From Streptomyces sp. GESEQ-4 (lineage in GTDB: Bacteria; Actinomycetota; Actinomycetes; Streptomycetales; Streptomycetaceae), in contig NZ_JAFFSU010000001.1 of assembly GCF_017948455.1 (NCBI RefSeq), forward strand, positions 868,001 to 932,000: DNA of 64,000 bases, in the 5' to 3' direction. Within the stretch, counting starts at the first letter, position 1. Every line of letters begins with the position of its first letter. This document shows positions 8,143 to 16,896 of the stretch, piece by piece. Both the position numbers and the translations under genes were made by a program. Below the pieces are notes generated by a model. That model did not search any database, was not told the origin of the DNA, and saw only the letters and a list, made by a program, of their open reading frames with translations.

Positions 8143-9165
8143 TCACCGATGCTCGGATGCGGAGTCCTCAGCCAGCAGCGGTACGGAGCGCACCGACCTT
8201 CCCTCCGAGTCCAGGATGCGGCCGAGCAGTTTGATCGTACGGAGAACCAGCGACCGGTCCTGAATCCGCAGCGCGGGCAGGACCTGTCTCATCTTCCGTT
8301 CCAGGTCGTGCGTCTCCGCCGTCGACCGCAGCCAGGCGTCGATGATGACGTTGTGCGGACCGGCCACGATGCTGCACGCCCGGACTCCCGGCAGCGTACG
8401 GATCCGCCCCTCGGCCTCCTCGAGCTCGTGGGCGTCGAGTGACCCGAAGTAGACGGCGGCGATGGCATGTCCCGAGATGAGACGCGAGGTGTCACAGCGG
8501 AAGATGATGAGTCCCGCCTCCTCCAGCCGTGTCAACCGGCGCCGCACGGCGACGGGACTGAGACCGACCTGTGCGGCGATCCGCTCGAACGACATGCGCC
8601 CGTCGATGTTCAGCGCCCGGATGATGCGATGGTCGGGGGCCTGGAGGGCAGCGGCGTGATCCGGTCGGGTCCCGGTGTCGGTACGCAGTTGCCGGCGCTG
8701 CTCCTCGTTGAGTGCGCCTTCGCGCCATCGACTGGCCTCCAGGGCCGACCGCGTGACGATGTGGCTGTGGATGGACGTGACCCCGGGGACGCGCTCCACC
8801 CGGTCGAGGAGGTAGCCCGAGAGAGCCTCGAAGTCCGGGGCTTGCGCCAGCACTACGACATTCCGTGCACCGGAGGTCAGCTTGACGGTGGCAGCCTCGA
8901 TGTCGGCGGCGAGGACGTCCGCCACGGTGCCCGATCGCCCCGGGACGCAGGTGATCTCCACCAGGGCACAGGCGGGTGTCGCGCTCCCCGCCGGGTGGGC
9001 CGTGACCCACGCGACTCCCTCGGAGTGCATGCGAGACCAACGGCGGCTGATGGTTGCCGGATCCACGCCCAGCACTGGCGCCAGATCGCGCCAGCTCACG
9101 CGCGGGGCCGAGCGCACGGCGTCCACGATGGCGATGTCGAGTTCGTCGAAGGGGGAGTTCCGCAT
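8143..9165 (-). CDS. Lrp/AsnC-family regulator with two HTH-RAM modules
   Basis: 340 residues, twice the normal Lrp length. The first AsnC helix-turn-helix (FDELDIAIVDAVRSAPRVSWRDLAPVLGVDPATISRRW) and its ligand domain are followed by a second set (HRIIRALNIDGRMSFERIAAQVGLSPVAVRRRLTRLEEAG, about residues 175-215, then a RAM-like domain). Such tandem Lrps are common in actinomycetes and control amino-acid catabolism or transport. GAAAGGACC lies upstream. It is convergent with the decayed catabolic operon at 4431-8142, its plausible former target. Confidence 0.87.
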   Translation of the reverse strand: MRNSPFDELDIAIVDAVRSAPRVSWRDLAPVLGVDPATISRRWSRMHSEGVAWVTAHPAGSATPACALVEITCVPGRSGTVADVLAADIEAATVKLTSGARNVVVLAQAPDFEALSGYLLDRVERVPGVTSIHSHIVTRSALEASRWREGALNEEQRRQLRTDTGTRPDHAAALQAPDHRIIRALNIDGRMSFERIAAQVGLSPVAVRRRLTRLEEAGLIIFRCDTSRLISGHAIAAVYFGSLDAHELEEAEGRIRTLPGVRACSIVAGPHNVIIDAWLRSTAETHDLERKMRQVLPALRIQDRSLVLRTIKLLGRILDSEGRSVRSVPLLAEDSASEHR

Positions 9166-9188
9166 GCCGCAGCATCGGTCCTTTCATG

Positions 9189-9210
9189 CACGAGAGACGT
9201 CATTCTCGTG
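9189..9210. promoter_or_regulatory. candidate Lrp autoregulatory operator
   Basis: CACGAGA (9189-9195) and TCTCGTG (9204-9210) form a perfect 7-bp inverted repeat around GACGTCAT, 23 bp before the Lrp start codon and just upstream of its RBS. The position suits autorepression; binding is inferred. Confidence 0.4.
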
Positions 9211-9270
9211 GAGTGCGTGCAGCATTTCATCCGATTCTTAGGATTGTGGCGCTCGATCTTGTGAGCCCTG

Positions 9271-10503
9271 TCAGCCGGGCGGGAGGCGCAGTGTCGCCGT
9301 CGCGCCTCCGTCGGGCGCATTGGCGAACTCCAGGCGCGCCTGGATGACTTGTGCCTGGCCCAGCGCGATCGTCAGCCCGAGGCCGTGGCCCTGGCCGCGC
9401 TCGACCGCTCCGGTTCGGAAGCGTTGCGGCCCGTGGGCAAGCAGCTCCGCCGGGAAGCCCGGGCCGTGGTCGCGTACGACGACGGTGGCGCCGTCCACCG
9501 CCACGGTGACCGGTGCCCGCCCGTGCCGGTGGGCGTTGCCGACCAGGTTCGCGAGGATCCGGTCCAGTCGCCGTGGATCCGTGCGTACCGTCCCGGCACT
9601 CGCCGCCGACACCCGCACCGTCAGCCCGGTGCGCCGTACCGAATCCTCCACCAGTTCGCCGAGCGGAACGGTCACCGGCTCAGCCTGTTCCGCGCCCGCG
9701 TCCAGCTTCGACACCTCCAGCAGCTCCTCGACGAGCGTGCGCAGCACCCGGACCCGGTCCCGCACCAGATCGGTCGCCTCGCTCTCGGGCAGCAGTTCCG
9801 CCGAGGTGACCAGTCCCATCAGCGGGGTGCGCAGTTCGTGCGCCACATCGGCGGTGAACCGCTGCTCGCTGCGCAGCCGCCGCTCCAGACTGCCCGCCAT
9901 GTGGTCGACGGCCACCGAGATGTCCGCGATCTCGTCCCGGCTCCGCCCCGGCCCGCCGGTCCGCGCGTCCAGTTCGCCTTCGGTGATGCGGCGCGCTGTG
10001 GCGGCGACCCGGCGCAGCCTCCGGACGAGGAGCTCGGTGGCCAGCGCTGACAGCGGAAGCACCAGGGCCAGCGCCGCGATCGCCGCGTACGCCATGTGCC
10101 GGTCGAGTGCCTTACGGCTGAGCCAGTCGAGGTCCATGTGGACGCGGACGCCCGTCCAACGGCCCTCGGACTCCTGGGCGGCCCACATCGAGGGCACATG
10201 CGCCACCCGTGTGTCGTACCAGGTCTGGGGCCTTCCGTCGGCCTTCCGTACCTGCTCGCGGAGGGTACGGGGCAGTTCGCGGGGGCTTCTGATGACGGCG
10301 TCGGCCGCGCCGGCCTTTTGTTGCGACGCGTCGGCGAGCTGGGTGAGGGCCTTGGCCTCGCCCTCCGCGATCGAGCGGTCGTACGTCGCCCCGTGCACGA
10401 GGACCCCGATGACCAGGGCGACCACGCAGCAGGCGGTGCCCACCAGAGCAGTGATCTTCCAGAGCAGCGAGGCGAAGGGGCGTGTCATGTCAGGGTGTGT
10501 CAT
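9271..10503 (-). CDS. sensor histidine kinase (HAMP, HisKA)
   Basis: 410 residues. A first membrane segment (about residues 14-37) and an extracytoplasmic domain of about 95 residues are followed by a second segment (about 137-158), a HAMP linker, the HisKA motif FTADVAHELRTPL (His about residue 222), and a HATPase domain with N-box NLVGNAHRHG, DHGPGF and GHGLGLTIA. The ATG at 10503 lies one base after the stop of the response regulator gene, so the pair is coupled; ATG 10488 is an alternative. It probably senses an envelope signal, given the VanJ-like gene at the head of the operon. Confidence 0.9.
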   Translation of the reverse strand: MTHPDMTRPFASLLWKITALVGTACCVVALVIGVLVHGATYDRSIAEGEAKALTQLADASQQKAGAADAVIRSPRELPRTLREQVRKADGRPQTWYDTRVAHVPSMWAAQESEGRWTGVRVHMDLDWLSRKALDRHMAYAAIAALALVLPLSALATELLVRRLRRVAATARRITEGELDARTGGPGRSRDEIADISVAVDHMAGSLERRLRSEQRFTADVAHELRTPLMGLVTSAELLPESEATDLVRDRVRVLRTLVEELLEVSKLDAGAEQAEPVTVPLGELVEDSVRRTGLTVRVSAASAGTVRTDPRRLDRILANLVGNAHRHGRAPVTVAVDGATVVVRDHGPGFPAELLAHGPQRFRTGAVERGQGHGLGLTIALGQAQVIQARLEFANAPDGGATATLRLPPG

Positions 10504-10504
10504 G

Positions 10505-11191
10505 TCAGCGCACGAGCTTGTAGCCGAAGCCGCGGACCGTCTCGATCCGCTCGGCGCCGATCTTCTTTCGCAGCCGCTGCACGCACAGGTCCACGACCCT
10601 GCTGTCACCGTCCCAGCCGTAGTCCCATACGTTGCGCAGCAGCGTCTGCCGCTCCAGCACCGTCCCCGGATGCGCGGCGAACTCCAGCAGTAGCCGCAGC
10701 TCGGTCGGCGTCAGGACCACGGGCTCACCGGCCACCCGCGCCTCCAGCCCGTCCGTGTCGAGCGTCAGGTCTCCGAAGGTGAGCACCGACCGGCCGTCGA
10801 CGGCCGGCTCGGCGCGGGTGAAGGTGGCCCTGCGCAGCAACGCGCGTATCCGCGCCACCAGAACCGGGGACTCGACGGGCTTGACGACGTAGTCGTCCGC
10901 GCCTGCCTCCAGTCCTCCGACCACGTCGAGTGAGTCGCCGCGCGCGGACATCATCAGGATCGGCACCAAGCTGGTCTCCCGCACCCGTCGGCACAGTCCG
11001 ATCCCGTCAAGGCCCGGCAGCATCACGTCCAGGAGCAGCAGGTCGTGTCCGCCCGCGCGGAACAGCTCAAGCCCCGCCAGCCCGTCCTCCGCGGATGCCA
11101 CCGTGTAGCCGTAGCGCTCCAGCATGAGCCCCACGGCCCTGCGGATCACGGCGTCGTCCTCGACGAGGAGCACGTTCACGGACTCGGACAC
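10505..11191 (-). CDS. OmpR-family response regulator
   Basis: 228 residues from GTG 11191 (GTGAGGCAG upstream). The receiver domain has the acidic pair VEDD and phospho-acceptor Asp at about residue 55 (LLLLDVMLPGLDG), then TSLVPILMMSARG and the Lys in DYVVKPVE; the C-terminal winged helix has TPTELRLLLEFAAHPGTVLERQTLLRNVW and RVVDLCVQRLRKKI...VRGFGYKL. It is co-transcribed with the kinase below it and probably with the membrane phosphatase-like gene 77 bp upstream. Its binding sites may be the phased GTGTATC repeats at 12359-12409. Confidence 0.92.
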   Translation of the reverse strand: MSESVNVLLVEDDAVIRRAVGLMLERYGYTVASAEDGLAGLELFRAGGHDLLLLDVMLPGLDGIGLCRRVRETSLVPILMMSARGDSLDVVGGLEAGADDYVVKPVESPVLVARIRALLRRATFTRAEPAVDGRSVLTFGDLTLDTDGLEARVAGEPVVLTPTELRLLLEFAAHPGTVLERQTLLRNVWDYGWDGDSRVVDLCVQRLRKKIGAERIETVRGFGYKLVR

Positions 11192-11268
11192 CTGCCTCAC
11201 CTGCTTACCTGTTCGCGCGCACGATTCAACGACACCAAGCACCACACGAGTAAGAAGGATGACAGCCC

Positions 11269-12306
11269 TCAGAGGTTGACCGAAGCGGCGACCGGGCGGT
11301 GATCGCTCCCGGTACGCGGCAGCGTCCATGCCGCCACGGGATCGACACCTTGTGTGAACACGTGGTCGATCCGCACCACCGGCAGGGCGGCCGGCCAGGT
11401 GAAACCGAAGCCGGCGCCGGCCACCTGCTGCGCCGAGCGCATCACCGAGGTCACCGGGGTCAGTCCGCGGTCGTCCAGGGACCCGTTGAAATCGCCCATG
11501 AGGATCCGCCGCCGCTCCGGAGCACGGTGGACCGCGTCAGCAAGCCGCACCACGGCGTGATCACGCCAGTTTGTTGTGAACCCTTCGGCCGGCCGCACCC
11601 GCACCGACGGCAGATGGGCCACGAAGACCACGACAGGTCCCTTCGGTGTCTCGACCGTCGCGCCCAACGCCCGCGTCCACGCCATGATCGGCACCGGCCG
11701 CACGTCCCGCAACGGCCGCCTGCTCCACAACCCGACGGTGCCCACCACATGGTGGTACGGGTAGGCGTCGGCGAGCACTCGCTCGTACGCGGGGACGTTC
11801 GCGTCGGTCAGCTCCTCCAGCCCGAGCACATCGGCGCCGGAGGCGGCCAGTGCACGGCCGGCCGGGTCGGGGTCGGCGTCACCCACGTTGTGGCTGACTA
11901 CGGTCAGGTCACCGCCCGTGCCGCGTTTGTCGGCGAGCGTGCCGCCGAAGAGGGACACCCAGGTCACGGCCGGCAGCAACACGGCGACCAGCGCCGTCGC
12001 CGACCGCCGGACCAAGGCAATCAGCAGCAGAGACAGCACGGCCGCGCCCATCCAGGGCAGAAAGCTCTCGACGAGCCTGGCGGGCCGGCCGGGACCGTCG
12101 GGTATCCGGCGGTGCAGCAGGAGCACGGTGGTGCACAGCAGCGCGAGCACCGCTGTCACCTGCCCGCGCCGCCACGACCACGGCGCTCTCGACTGACCGT
12201 CGGCCAGCCGGGGGAGCTCTGCCGCGAAGGCGGAAAGCGCCGGGTCCGCCACCGCGTCGCAGCCGTTGCTGGACCCGAGTCGGCCGGGCTGGGTGTGCGG
12301 CAGCAT
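11269..12306 (-). CDS. membrane-anchored endonuclease/exonuclease/phosphatase-fold protein, VanJ-like
   Basis: 345 residues from ATG 12306 with GGAGG about 7 nt upstream; the longer frame runs over the promoter and into the protease antisense. Three hydrophobic segments (about residues 48-115) precede an extracytoplasmic EEP domain: VVSHNVGD, LGLEEL (catalytic Glu), VFVAHLPS, LMGDFNGS and GSDHRPV (catalytic Asp-His). Length and layout match VanJ/StaP, proteins that give low-level teicoplanin resistance in actinomycetes, probably through undecaprenyl-linked metabolites. Its place before a two-component system suggests envelope-stress control. Confidence 0.78.
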   Translation of the reverse strand: MLPHTQPGRLGSSNGCDAVADPALSAFAAELPRLADGQSRAPWSWRRGQVTAVLALLCTTVLLLHRRIPDGPGRPARLVESFLPWMGAAVLSLLLIALVRRSATALVAVLLPAVTWVSLFGGTLADKRGTGGDLTVVSHNVGDADPDPAGRALAASGADVLGLEELTDANVPAYERVLADAYPYHHVVGTVGLWSRRPLRDVRPVPIMAWTRALGATVETPKGPVVVFVAHLPSVRVRPAEGFTTNWRDHAVVRLADAVHRAPERRRILMGDFNGSLDDRGLTPVTSVMRSAQQVAGAGFGFTWPAALPVVRIDHVFTQGVDPVAAWTLPRTGSDHRPVAASVNL

Positions 12307-12358
12307 CGGACAACCTCCGAACCGTTGAAAGTGGGATGCCGCCCACAGTCCGGCGCCC

Positions 12359-12409
12359 GTGTATCGAGAGCACGGTGACCGTGTATCAGCCGCCGCTGAG
12401 CTGTGTATC
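12359..12409. promoter_or_regulatory. three GTGTATC direct repeats at exact 22-bp spacing
   Basis: The 304-bp divergent region 12307-12610 has no gene. In it GTGTATC occurs at 12359-12365, 12381-12387 and 12403-12409, each 22 bp apart (two helix turns). They lie 53-103 bp in front of the VanJ-like start. Phased direct repeats are the usual binding pattern of OmpR-type regulators, one of which is encoded in the same operon. The rest of the region shows only an RBS for the protease (GGGGAG). Confidence 0.5.
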
Positions 12410-12610
12410 GGTTGCGTATGCCCGCATCCGGCCGCGACCGCTCCACGGCTGACACACAACTGAGCGGCTGCCGCGACTCGCCTGATACGCGGGCGAGACC
12501 AGCCGGATGACTGCTGGGCCCAGGATCGGGGCCGACGGGACGGCCGGGTGCTGTTCCTCCGTACAGGACCGCCGGAGCGGTGCCAGGCGGCGGACGAAGG
12601 GGAGTCACTG

Positions 12611-14167
12611 ATGCGTAAGTGGACGACAAGCCGAAAGGCGGCCGCGGCCCTGTCGACGGGGGCGGTGACCGCGACCCTGATGGCTGCCTTACCGGCGCAG
12701 GCCATCGTGGGTGGCACCGAGTCAACCCGCGCCTACTCGTTCATGGGCTCGTTCCAGCCGTCCTTTCCCGCGCCACCGCGCCCGGACGGACACGGCTGCG
12801 GGGTGGCGGTCCTCGCTCCGCAATGGGTCCTGACCGCCAGCCACTGCGCCGGCCGGAACCCGACAGGGGCGAAGACAGGTGTCCCGCGTGGCTGGAAGGT
12901 CCGGGTCGGGTCACTGGACACCCGCTCCGGAGGCGAGGTCACCGAGGTCGACCACTACTACCGGCTGGCGACCAGTAACGATGAGGGCGGGTTCTGGGGC
13001 CGCGACCTCGCGTTGCTGCACCTGAAGACCCCGGTGCGGGCCAAGCCGGTACGGATCGCTTCGACCACGCCGCCGGACAACACACCCGTCCGCATCATGG
13101 GCTGGGGCATGACCTGCGACGACACCGACAACGCGGCGTGTTTCCCTACGCGGCTGCGGGAGGCTGACACGGTGGTGCAGCCGATCTCGACGTGTCCGTC
13201 AGCCGCGGCCGGCGGAGAGCTGTGTATCGGTAGCAGCGACGGCCGCGTCGCCGCGTCCAACATGGACTCCGGCGGCCCCGCTCTGGTCCGCGACGGCGGC
13301 CGGTGGGCCGTGGCCGGTGTGGTCAGTGGCCCCGACGAAAGCGGCAAGACGCTGTACACCGATGTCACTCGGCACGCCGACTGGCTCAACGGCATCACCA
13401 AGGGCACCGACGTACCCCCCGATGATCCGATCCCGGACGTGGAAGGCACGGTGGACCTGGGTGGCTGTGCGGGCTCGGTGGTCCGCACCCCCACCTCCCG
13501 GCCGCGCGATCCGGCACTGTTGCTGACCAACGGTCACTGCGTGGAAGAACAGCGGCCCGCCCCCGGAACCGCGACAGTGGACCAGCCGGCCGACCGCGAG
13601 GTGCCCATCGCCGACCGCCAGGGCTACCCGCAGACCACCGCCCGTGCGAAACGGCTGGTGTACGCGACGATGACCGGGACCGACATCGCGCTCTACCGCC
13701 TGGACAAGACCTACGCGCAGTTGAAGGCCGAGGGCGCGAAAGTCTTCCGGCTCACCTCCAGTCCCGTGCGCGCGGGTGACCCGCTGACCATGGCCTACAC
13801 CAGCCGCCGCTTCGACTGCACCGCCGAGGCAGTGGTCACGCACCTGCGGGAGGGCGGCTACCAGCAGGACGACTCGATCCGCTACGCCGCCGGTGAAGAC
13901 TGCGCACCCTGGCACGGCACATCCGGTTCGGCGCTGCTGGCACCCGACGGCACCACGGTCGTGGGGATCCACAACACCCACAACGATGCCGGTGAGCAGT
14001 GCACCGACAACAACCCCTGCGAAGTGGGCCCGGACGGAGCCGTGACCTCCGTGCAGGGCCGTGGCTACGGCCAGCAGGTCCACTTGATAGCGGCCTGCCT
14101 GGCCGAGGGCTCACAACTGGACCTGTCCCACCAGGGCTGCACACTCGCCGGTGCCACGCCCCGTTGA
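12611..14167 (+). CDS. secreted serine protease with two trypsin-like domains
   Basis: 518 residues from ATG 12611 (GGGGAGTCACTG upstream). A Sec signal peptide ends near residue 34 (ALPAQA), directly before IVGG, the mature N-terminus of a trypsin-type (S1) domain with His in LTASHC, Asp in GRDLALLHL and Ser in MDSGGP. A linker (PPDDPIPDVEG) leads to a second protease-like domain with its own His (LLLTNGHCV), Asp (GTDIALYRL) and Ser (WHGTSGSALLAP). Both triads look complete. The first domain starts at IVGG right after the cleavage site, so it may need no pro-peptide. It is divergent from the VanJ-like operon. Confidence 0.85.
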   Translation: MRKWTTSRKAAAALSTGAVTATLMAALPAQAIVGGTESTRAYSFMGSFQPSFPAPPRPDGHGCGVAVLAPQWVLTASHCAGRNPTGAKTGVPRGWKVRVGSLDTRSGGEVTEVDHYYRLATSNDEGGFWGRDLALLHLKTPVRAKPVRIASTTPPDNTPVRIMGWGMTCDDTDNAACFPTRLREADTVVQPISTCPSAAAGGELCIGSSDGRVAASNMDSGGPALVRDGGRWAVAGVVSGPDESGKTLYTDVTRHADWLNGITKGTDVPPDDPIPDVEGTVDLGGCAGSVVRTPTSRPRDPALLLTNGHCVEEQRPAPGTATVDQPADREVPIADRQGYPQTTARAKRLVYATMTGTDIALYRLDKTYAQLKAEGAKVFRLTSSPVRAGDPLTMAYTSRRFDCTAEAVVTHLREGGYQQDDSIRYAAGEDCAPWHGTSGSALLAPDGTTVVGIHNTHNDAGEQCTDNNPCEVGPDGAVTSVQGRGYGQQVHLIAACLAEGSQLDLSHQGCTLAGATPR

Positions 14168-14182
14168 CCTGACGCTGGGCGG

Positions 14183-15412
14183 TTACTCCACGAAGGAGAC
14201 GTCAGGGAGACGTGGCGACGGGCCGTCGAGGAGGTGGTCGTCGCGGCCTCGGAGCCAGCGGTCGAAGAACGAGGTGACACAGGCCCGGACCGTCGCGACC
14301 GCACGGGCGGGGTCGATCGTGCCGATGGTCTCCTCGACGACATCCCGGCCGAGCCCGGTCTGCGGCATCACCGTGGCGAGGTCGGTGTACGTCTGGTGCC
14401 GGGAGCCGCGCAGGGTCAGATCGCGGCGCCAACCGGTGCTGTGCGACCAGAACGCCGCCCAGGACGGCTCGGTCGTGTGATCGCTGCCTTCTCGGCCCAT
14501 CAGGAGGAACGGCCGGCCCAAGCCGTGCCGGGCGACCGGTGAGAGGTGCGTTCCGTTCGGCTCCTGGTTGAACTCCAGGGTGCCGTCCAGGTCGACTCCG
14601 GCGTGGATCCGCCGGTCCTCGTACATGCTCTGCGCGGCGGTGAACCCGCCCGCCGACTGGCCGGCCATGCCGATCCGACGCAGATCGAGCACGTCGGACA
14701 GCCCGTACGGCAGCGCACCCAGCTGGTCCACGACGAACCGCGTGTCGGCGACCCGGACGCGCAGCGTCTTCTCCAGCAGCGCGGGCACAGTGCCCTCGCG
14801 CCGCGCCCGCGCGAACTCCTCGAGCAGCACCTCGTTGGTCCTGACCGAGCCGTCGGGAAACTGCACCCCCGGGGACTCGTAGGTGTGGTCGAGGGTGACG
14901 ACGACGAACCCCTGGCCGGCCAGTTCCTCCACCAGCACGGTGCCCCAGCCGCGCGGATCACCGGCGCCCGGCGAGTACAGCACGACCGGCCGCCGCCCGC
15001 CCCGTGGATCCGCGGGCGCCTCCCGGTAGGCGTGTGTGCGTGTGCCCGCCCAGTCGACCGTCCCCGAGGGGATCCGGTGGGGCGACTGCGCGTCGAAGGC
15101 CTGGGCCGCTCCGCGCTCCATGTACGGCGCGAGGCCATGACCGCGGCCCGGCGCGAGAGCCGGATACCAGACGCTGATCATCAACTCGCGGAACGGCCTC
15201 GACGGGATCCACGGGTCGGGTCGGGTACGGTCCACCAGCCGCCGCGACACCGTACCGATCGTGCAGGCTCCTGTCGGCGCGGGCAGACGCAAGCGCCGCC
15301 TCGCCGGGCGCCGGGTCGGCCGGGCGTGTGCGACGGACGTACCCACAAGGGGCAACGTCGCCAGGGCAGTTGCAGCTACGAACTCCCGCCGGGGGAGGGA
15401 AGAGGAAGCCAT
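14183..15412 (-). CDS. Tat-exported alpha/beta-hydrolase, PAF-acetylhydrolase type
   Basis: 409 residues from ATG 15412. The N-terminus PRREFVAATALATLPLVG with AHA cleavage is a Tat signal. The body matches plasma/type II platelet-activating-factor acetylhydrolases: VVLYSPGAGDPRGWG (oxyanion), nucleophile Ser in GMAGQSAGG, LDGTLEF with the probable acid, and His in GSRHQTYTD. Likely role: an extracellular lipase or esterase acting on short acyl esters. Converges with the protease gene (15-bp gap). The longer open frame to 16168 is not real because a separate gene with its own RBS occupies it in another frame. Confidence 0.8.
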   Translation of the reverse strand: MASSSLPRREFVAATALATLPLVGTSVAHARPTRRPARRRLRLPAPTGACTIGTVSRRLVDRTRPDPWIPSRPFRELMISVWYPALAPGRGHGLAPYMERGAAQAFDAQSPHRIPSGTVDWAGTRTHAYREAPADPRGGRRPVVLYSPGAGDPRGWGTVLVEELAGQGFVVVTLDHTYESPGVQFPDGSVRTNEVLLEEFARARREGTVPALLEKTLRVRVADTRFVVDQLGALPYGLSDVLDLRRIGMAGQSAGGFTAAQSMYEDRRIHAGVDLDGTLEFNQEPNGTHLSPVARHGLGRPFLLMGREGSDHTTEPSWAAFWSHSTGWRRDLTLRGSRHQTYTDLATVMPQTGLGRDVVEETIGTIDPARAVATVRACVTSFFDRWLRGRDDHLLDGPSPRLPDVSFVE

Positions 15413-15495
15413 GCCGCCATCCTGACCAGGCCCCGTCGCGGCGTCATTGGTGACACCCCCAGCAGTGTCGTTCGGGTTTCCCCCCGGGACCAGGG

Positions 15496-16134
15496 TCAGT
15501 CGCGCCTCGCAGGCATGACTGGACGATCTGCGCGACGAGTGGGGCGTCGGCGGGGTGCGACCGCCGGACTCTGATCGCCGGTGAGCCTCCGTGCGACGGA
15601 CACGTGCCGACCGTCGCCCCACTGTGTGTCCGACGTCGTCGTCTGGCTGTGCGTGGCGGGCGCGGGGAGACCCGGGAGTCCCTGGAGGCGGGACAGCTCG
15701 CCCGCGCACCGCTGCAGCGCGACTTCCAGAACCTCGGGCATGGTCAGGGTGCCGGTGCCGTCCGGCGGGACGATCCAGCGCAGCGCGCCCCAGCGGCAGT
15801 GCGGCGCGGGAGCGGCGATCCACGTCCCCCGGCCGAGCAGGCGCAGCCCGGTGCCGATCCAGACGGCATACGGCTCCGGGGGCAGGAGGAAGCCCACATG
15901 ACGGCGACGGGTATCCAGCAGGCAGGGGCCGGGGTTGAGCAGCGGCAGCTCCTCCAGAAGCTCGGCGACCCGCAGCCCGAGTTCTTCCGGCACGACGAGC
16001 ACGTCCCAGAACCGTCCGGCGGCCAGCAGGGTGACCCCGGTACTGCCGTTCTGCCACTCCTCCTTGCAGGCACGGGGATCCTCCGACGCCGCGGCCAGCC
16101 ACTCCATTGACCTCGTCCACTGCGTGAGTGCCAT
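15496..16134 (-). CDS. hypothetical protein (Streptomyces-type)
   Basis: 212 residues from ATG 16134, preceded by AGGAGGC. Middle part: GVTLLAAGRFWDVLVVPEELG, GPCLLDTRRRHVGFLLPPEP and RWGALRWIVPPDGTGTLTMPEVLEVAL. The layout (Trp-Asp-hVVV, later WxVPPxGTG) recalls short proteins related to the bifunctional primase/polymerase N-domain that are widespread in Streptomyces, but the catalytic acidic residues are not evident. The C-terminal 45 residues are Arg-rich and disordered. Function unknown. Confidence 0.6.
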   Translation of the reverse strand: MALTQWTRSMEWLAAASEDPRACKEEWQNGSTGVTLLAAGRFWDVLVVPEELGLRVAELLEELPLLNPGPCLLDTRRRHVGFLLPPEPYAVWIGTGLRLLGRGTWIAAPAPHCRWGALRWIVPPDGTGTLTMPEVLEVALQRCAGELSRLQGLPGLPAPATHSQTTTSDTQWGDGRHVSVARRLTGDQSPAVAPRRRPTRRADRPVMPARRD

Positions 16135-16328
16135 GAAAGCCTCCTAGTAGTGCGCCGATGTACTGCACTGCCCGCCCGGGGCTGTTCGGTGTGACCTTTC
16201 GGGGTGACCTGTGGTGATCGTGGGTTGTTGGGCTGGAATGACAGATGTGGATGATCGGTTGATGCCCCAGTGCATCGGGTGCCGGGTGCCGCGAACAGAC
16301 GGCCGGGGCTCAATTCCCCGTATGGGGG

Positions 16329-16373
16329 GAGCGCCCGCGCACCAAACCGGCAGGTATAGGCACGGGCGCGCTC
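16329..16373. terminator. possible terminator hairpin after VOC gene
   Basis: GAGCGCCCGCGC (16329-16340) faces CGGGCGCGCTC (16363-16373); pairing is strong but with a bulge. It lies 25 bp past the stop of the VOC gene on the minus strand. Confidence 0.35.
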
Positions 16374-16397
16374 CGGCGCACACAGGCTTACGGGCCG

Positions 16398-16805
16398 TCA
16401 GTTCCCGCTACTGCTCGGCCGGTTGCGCTGGCGCAGCGAGATCCGGTTGCCGTCCGGGTCCACCGCCTCGATGCGGACCCCGAACGCGTAGTCCTCCGGT
16501 TCGGGCTGGTCGAATGCCACGCCGCGGTCGCGCAGCACCGTGAAGTCCTTCCTCAGGTCGTCCGATTCGAGGAAGACCGGACCGGGCGCGGTCGCCGGGT
16601 CGGCCTCGGCCGGCTGCCCCGAGGCCGCGGCGTGCGGCCAGAGGAGGATCTCGACGGGACTGCCGGGGACGCCGACGGTCAGGAAGCGGCCCAGCGGGCT
16701 GGAAACGTCGACGCGCTCCTCCAGACCGAGCTGTTCCGTGTAGAACCGCAGCGCGCGGTCCTGGTCGGTGACGTAGAGCGTCACGTACATGATGTTGGTC
16801 AGCAT
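16398..16805 (-). CDS. VOC-family protein (glyoxalase/bleomycin-resistance fold)
   Basis: 135 residues from ATG 16805. Two beta-alpha-beta-beta-beta halves are visible: MYVTLYVTDQDRALRFYTEQLGLEERVD and the C-terminal AVDPDGNRISLRQR. Metal-ligand positions are only partly kept, so a dioxygenase, isomerase or simple binding role is equally possible. The frame continues open to 17825 as antisense of the dehydratase gene; this extension is not real. Confidence 0.82.
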   Translation of the reverse strand: MLTNIMYVTLYVTDQDRALRFYTEQLGLEERVDVSSPLGRFLTVGVPGSPVEILLWPHAAASGQPAEADPATAPGPVFLESDDLRKDFTVLRDRGVAFDQPEPEDYAFGVRIEAVDPDGNRISLRQRNRPSSSGN

Positions 16806-16896
16806 CGTGGTGTCCGTTCCTTCGTGGGTCCGACCCGAGTGAGGGTCGTGTTGCTTCGTCACGGCACTGACGGACCCCGACGGGAGAATGTGACGC

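Noticed and set aside
14183..16168. 661-residue version of the PAF-acetylhydrolase-like protein
   Set aside because: The first 250 residues are low-complexity and overlap a separate gene with its own RBS; a Tat signal begins at ATG 15412.
16301..16345. tRNA T-arm-like sequence (CGGGG-CTCAATT-CCCCG)
   Set aside because: The loop starts CTC instead of TTC, and no D-arm, anticodon arm or matching acceptor stem was found around it.
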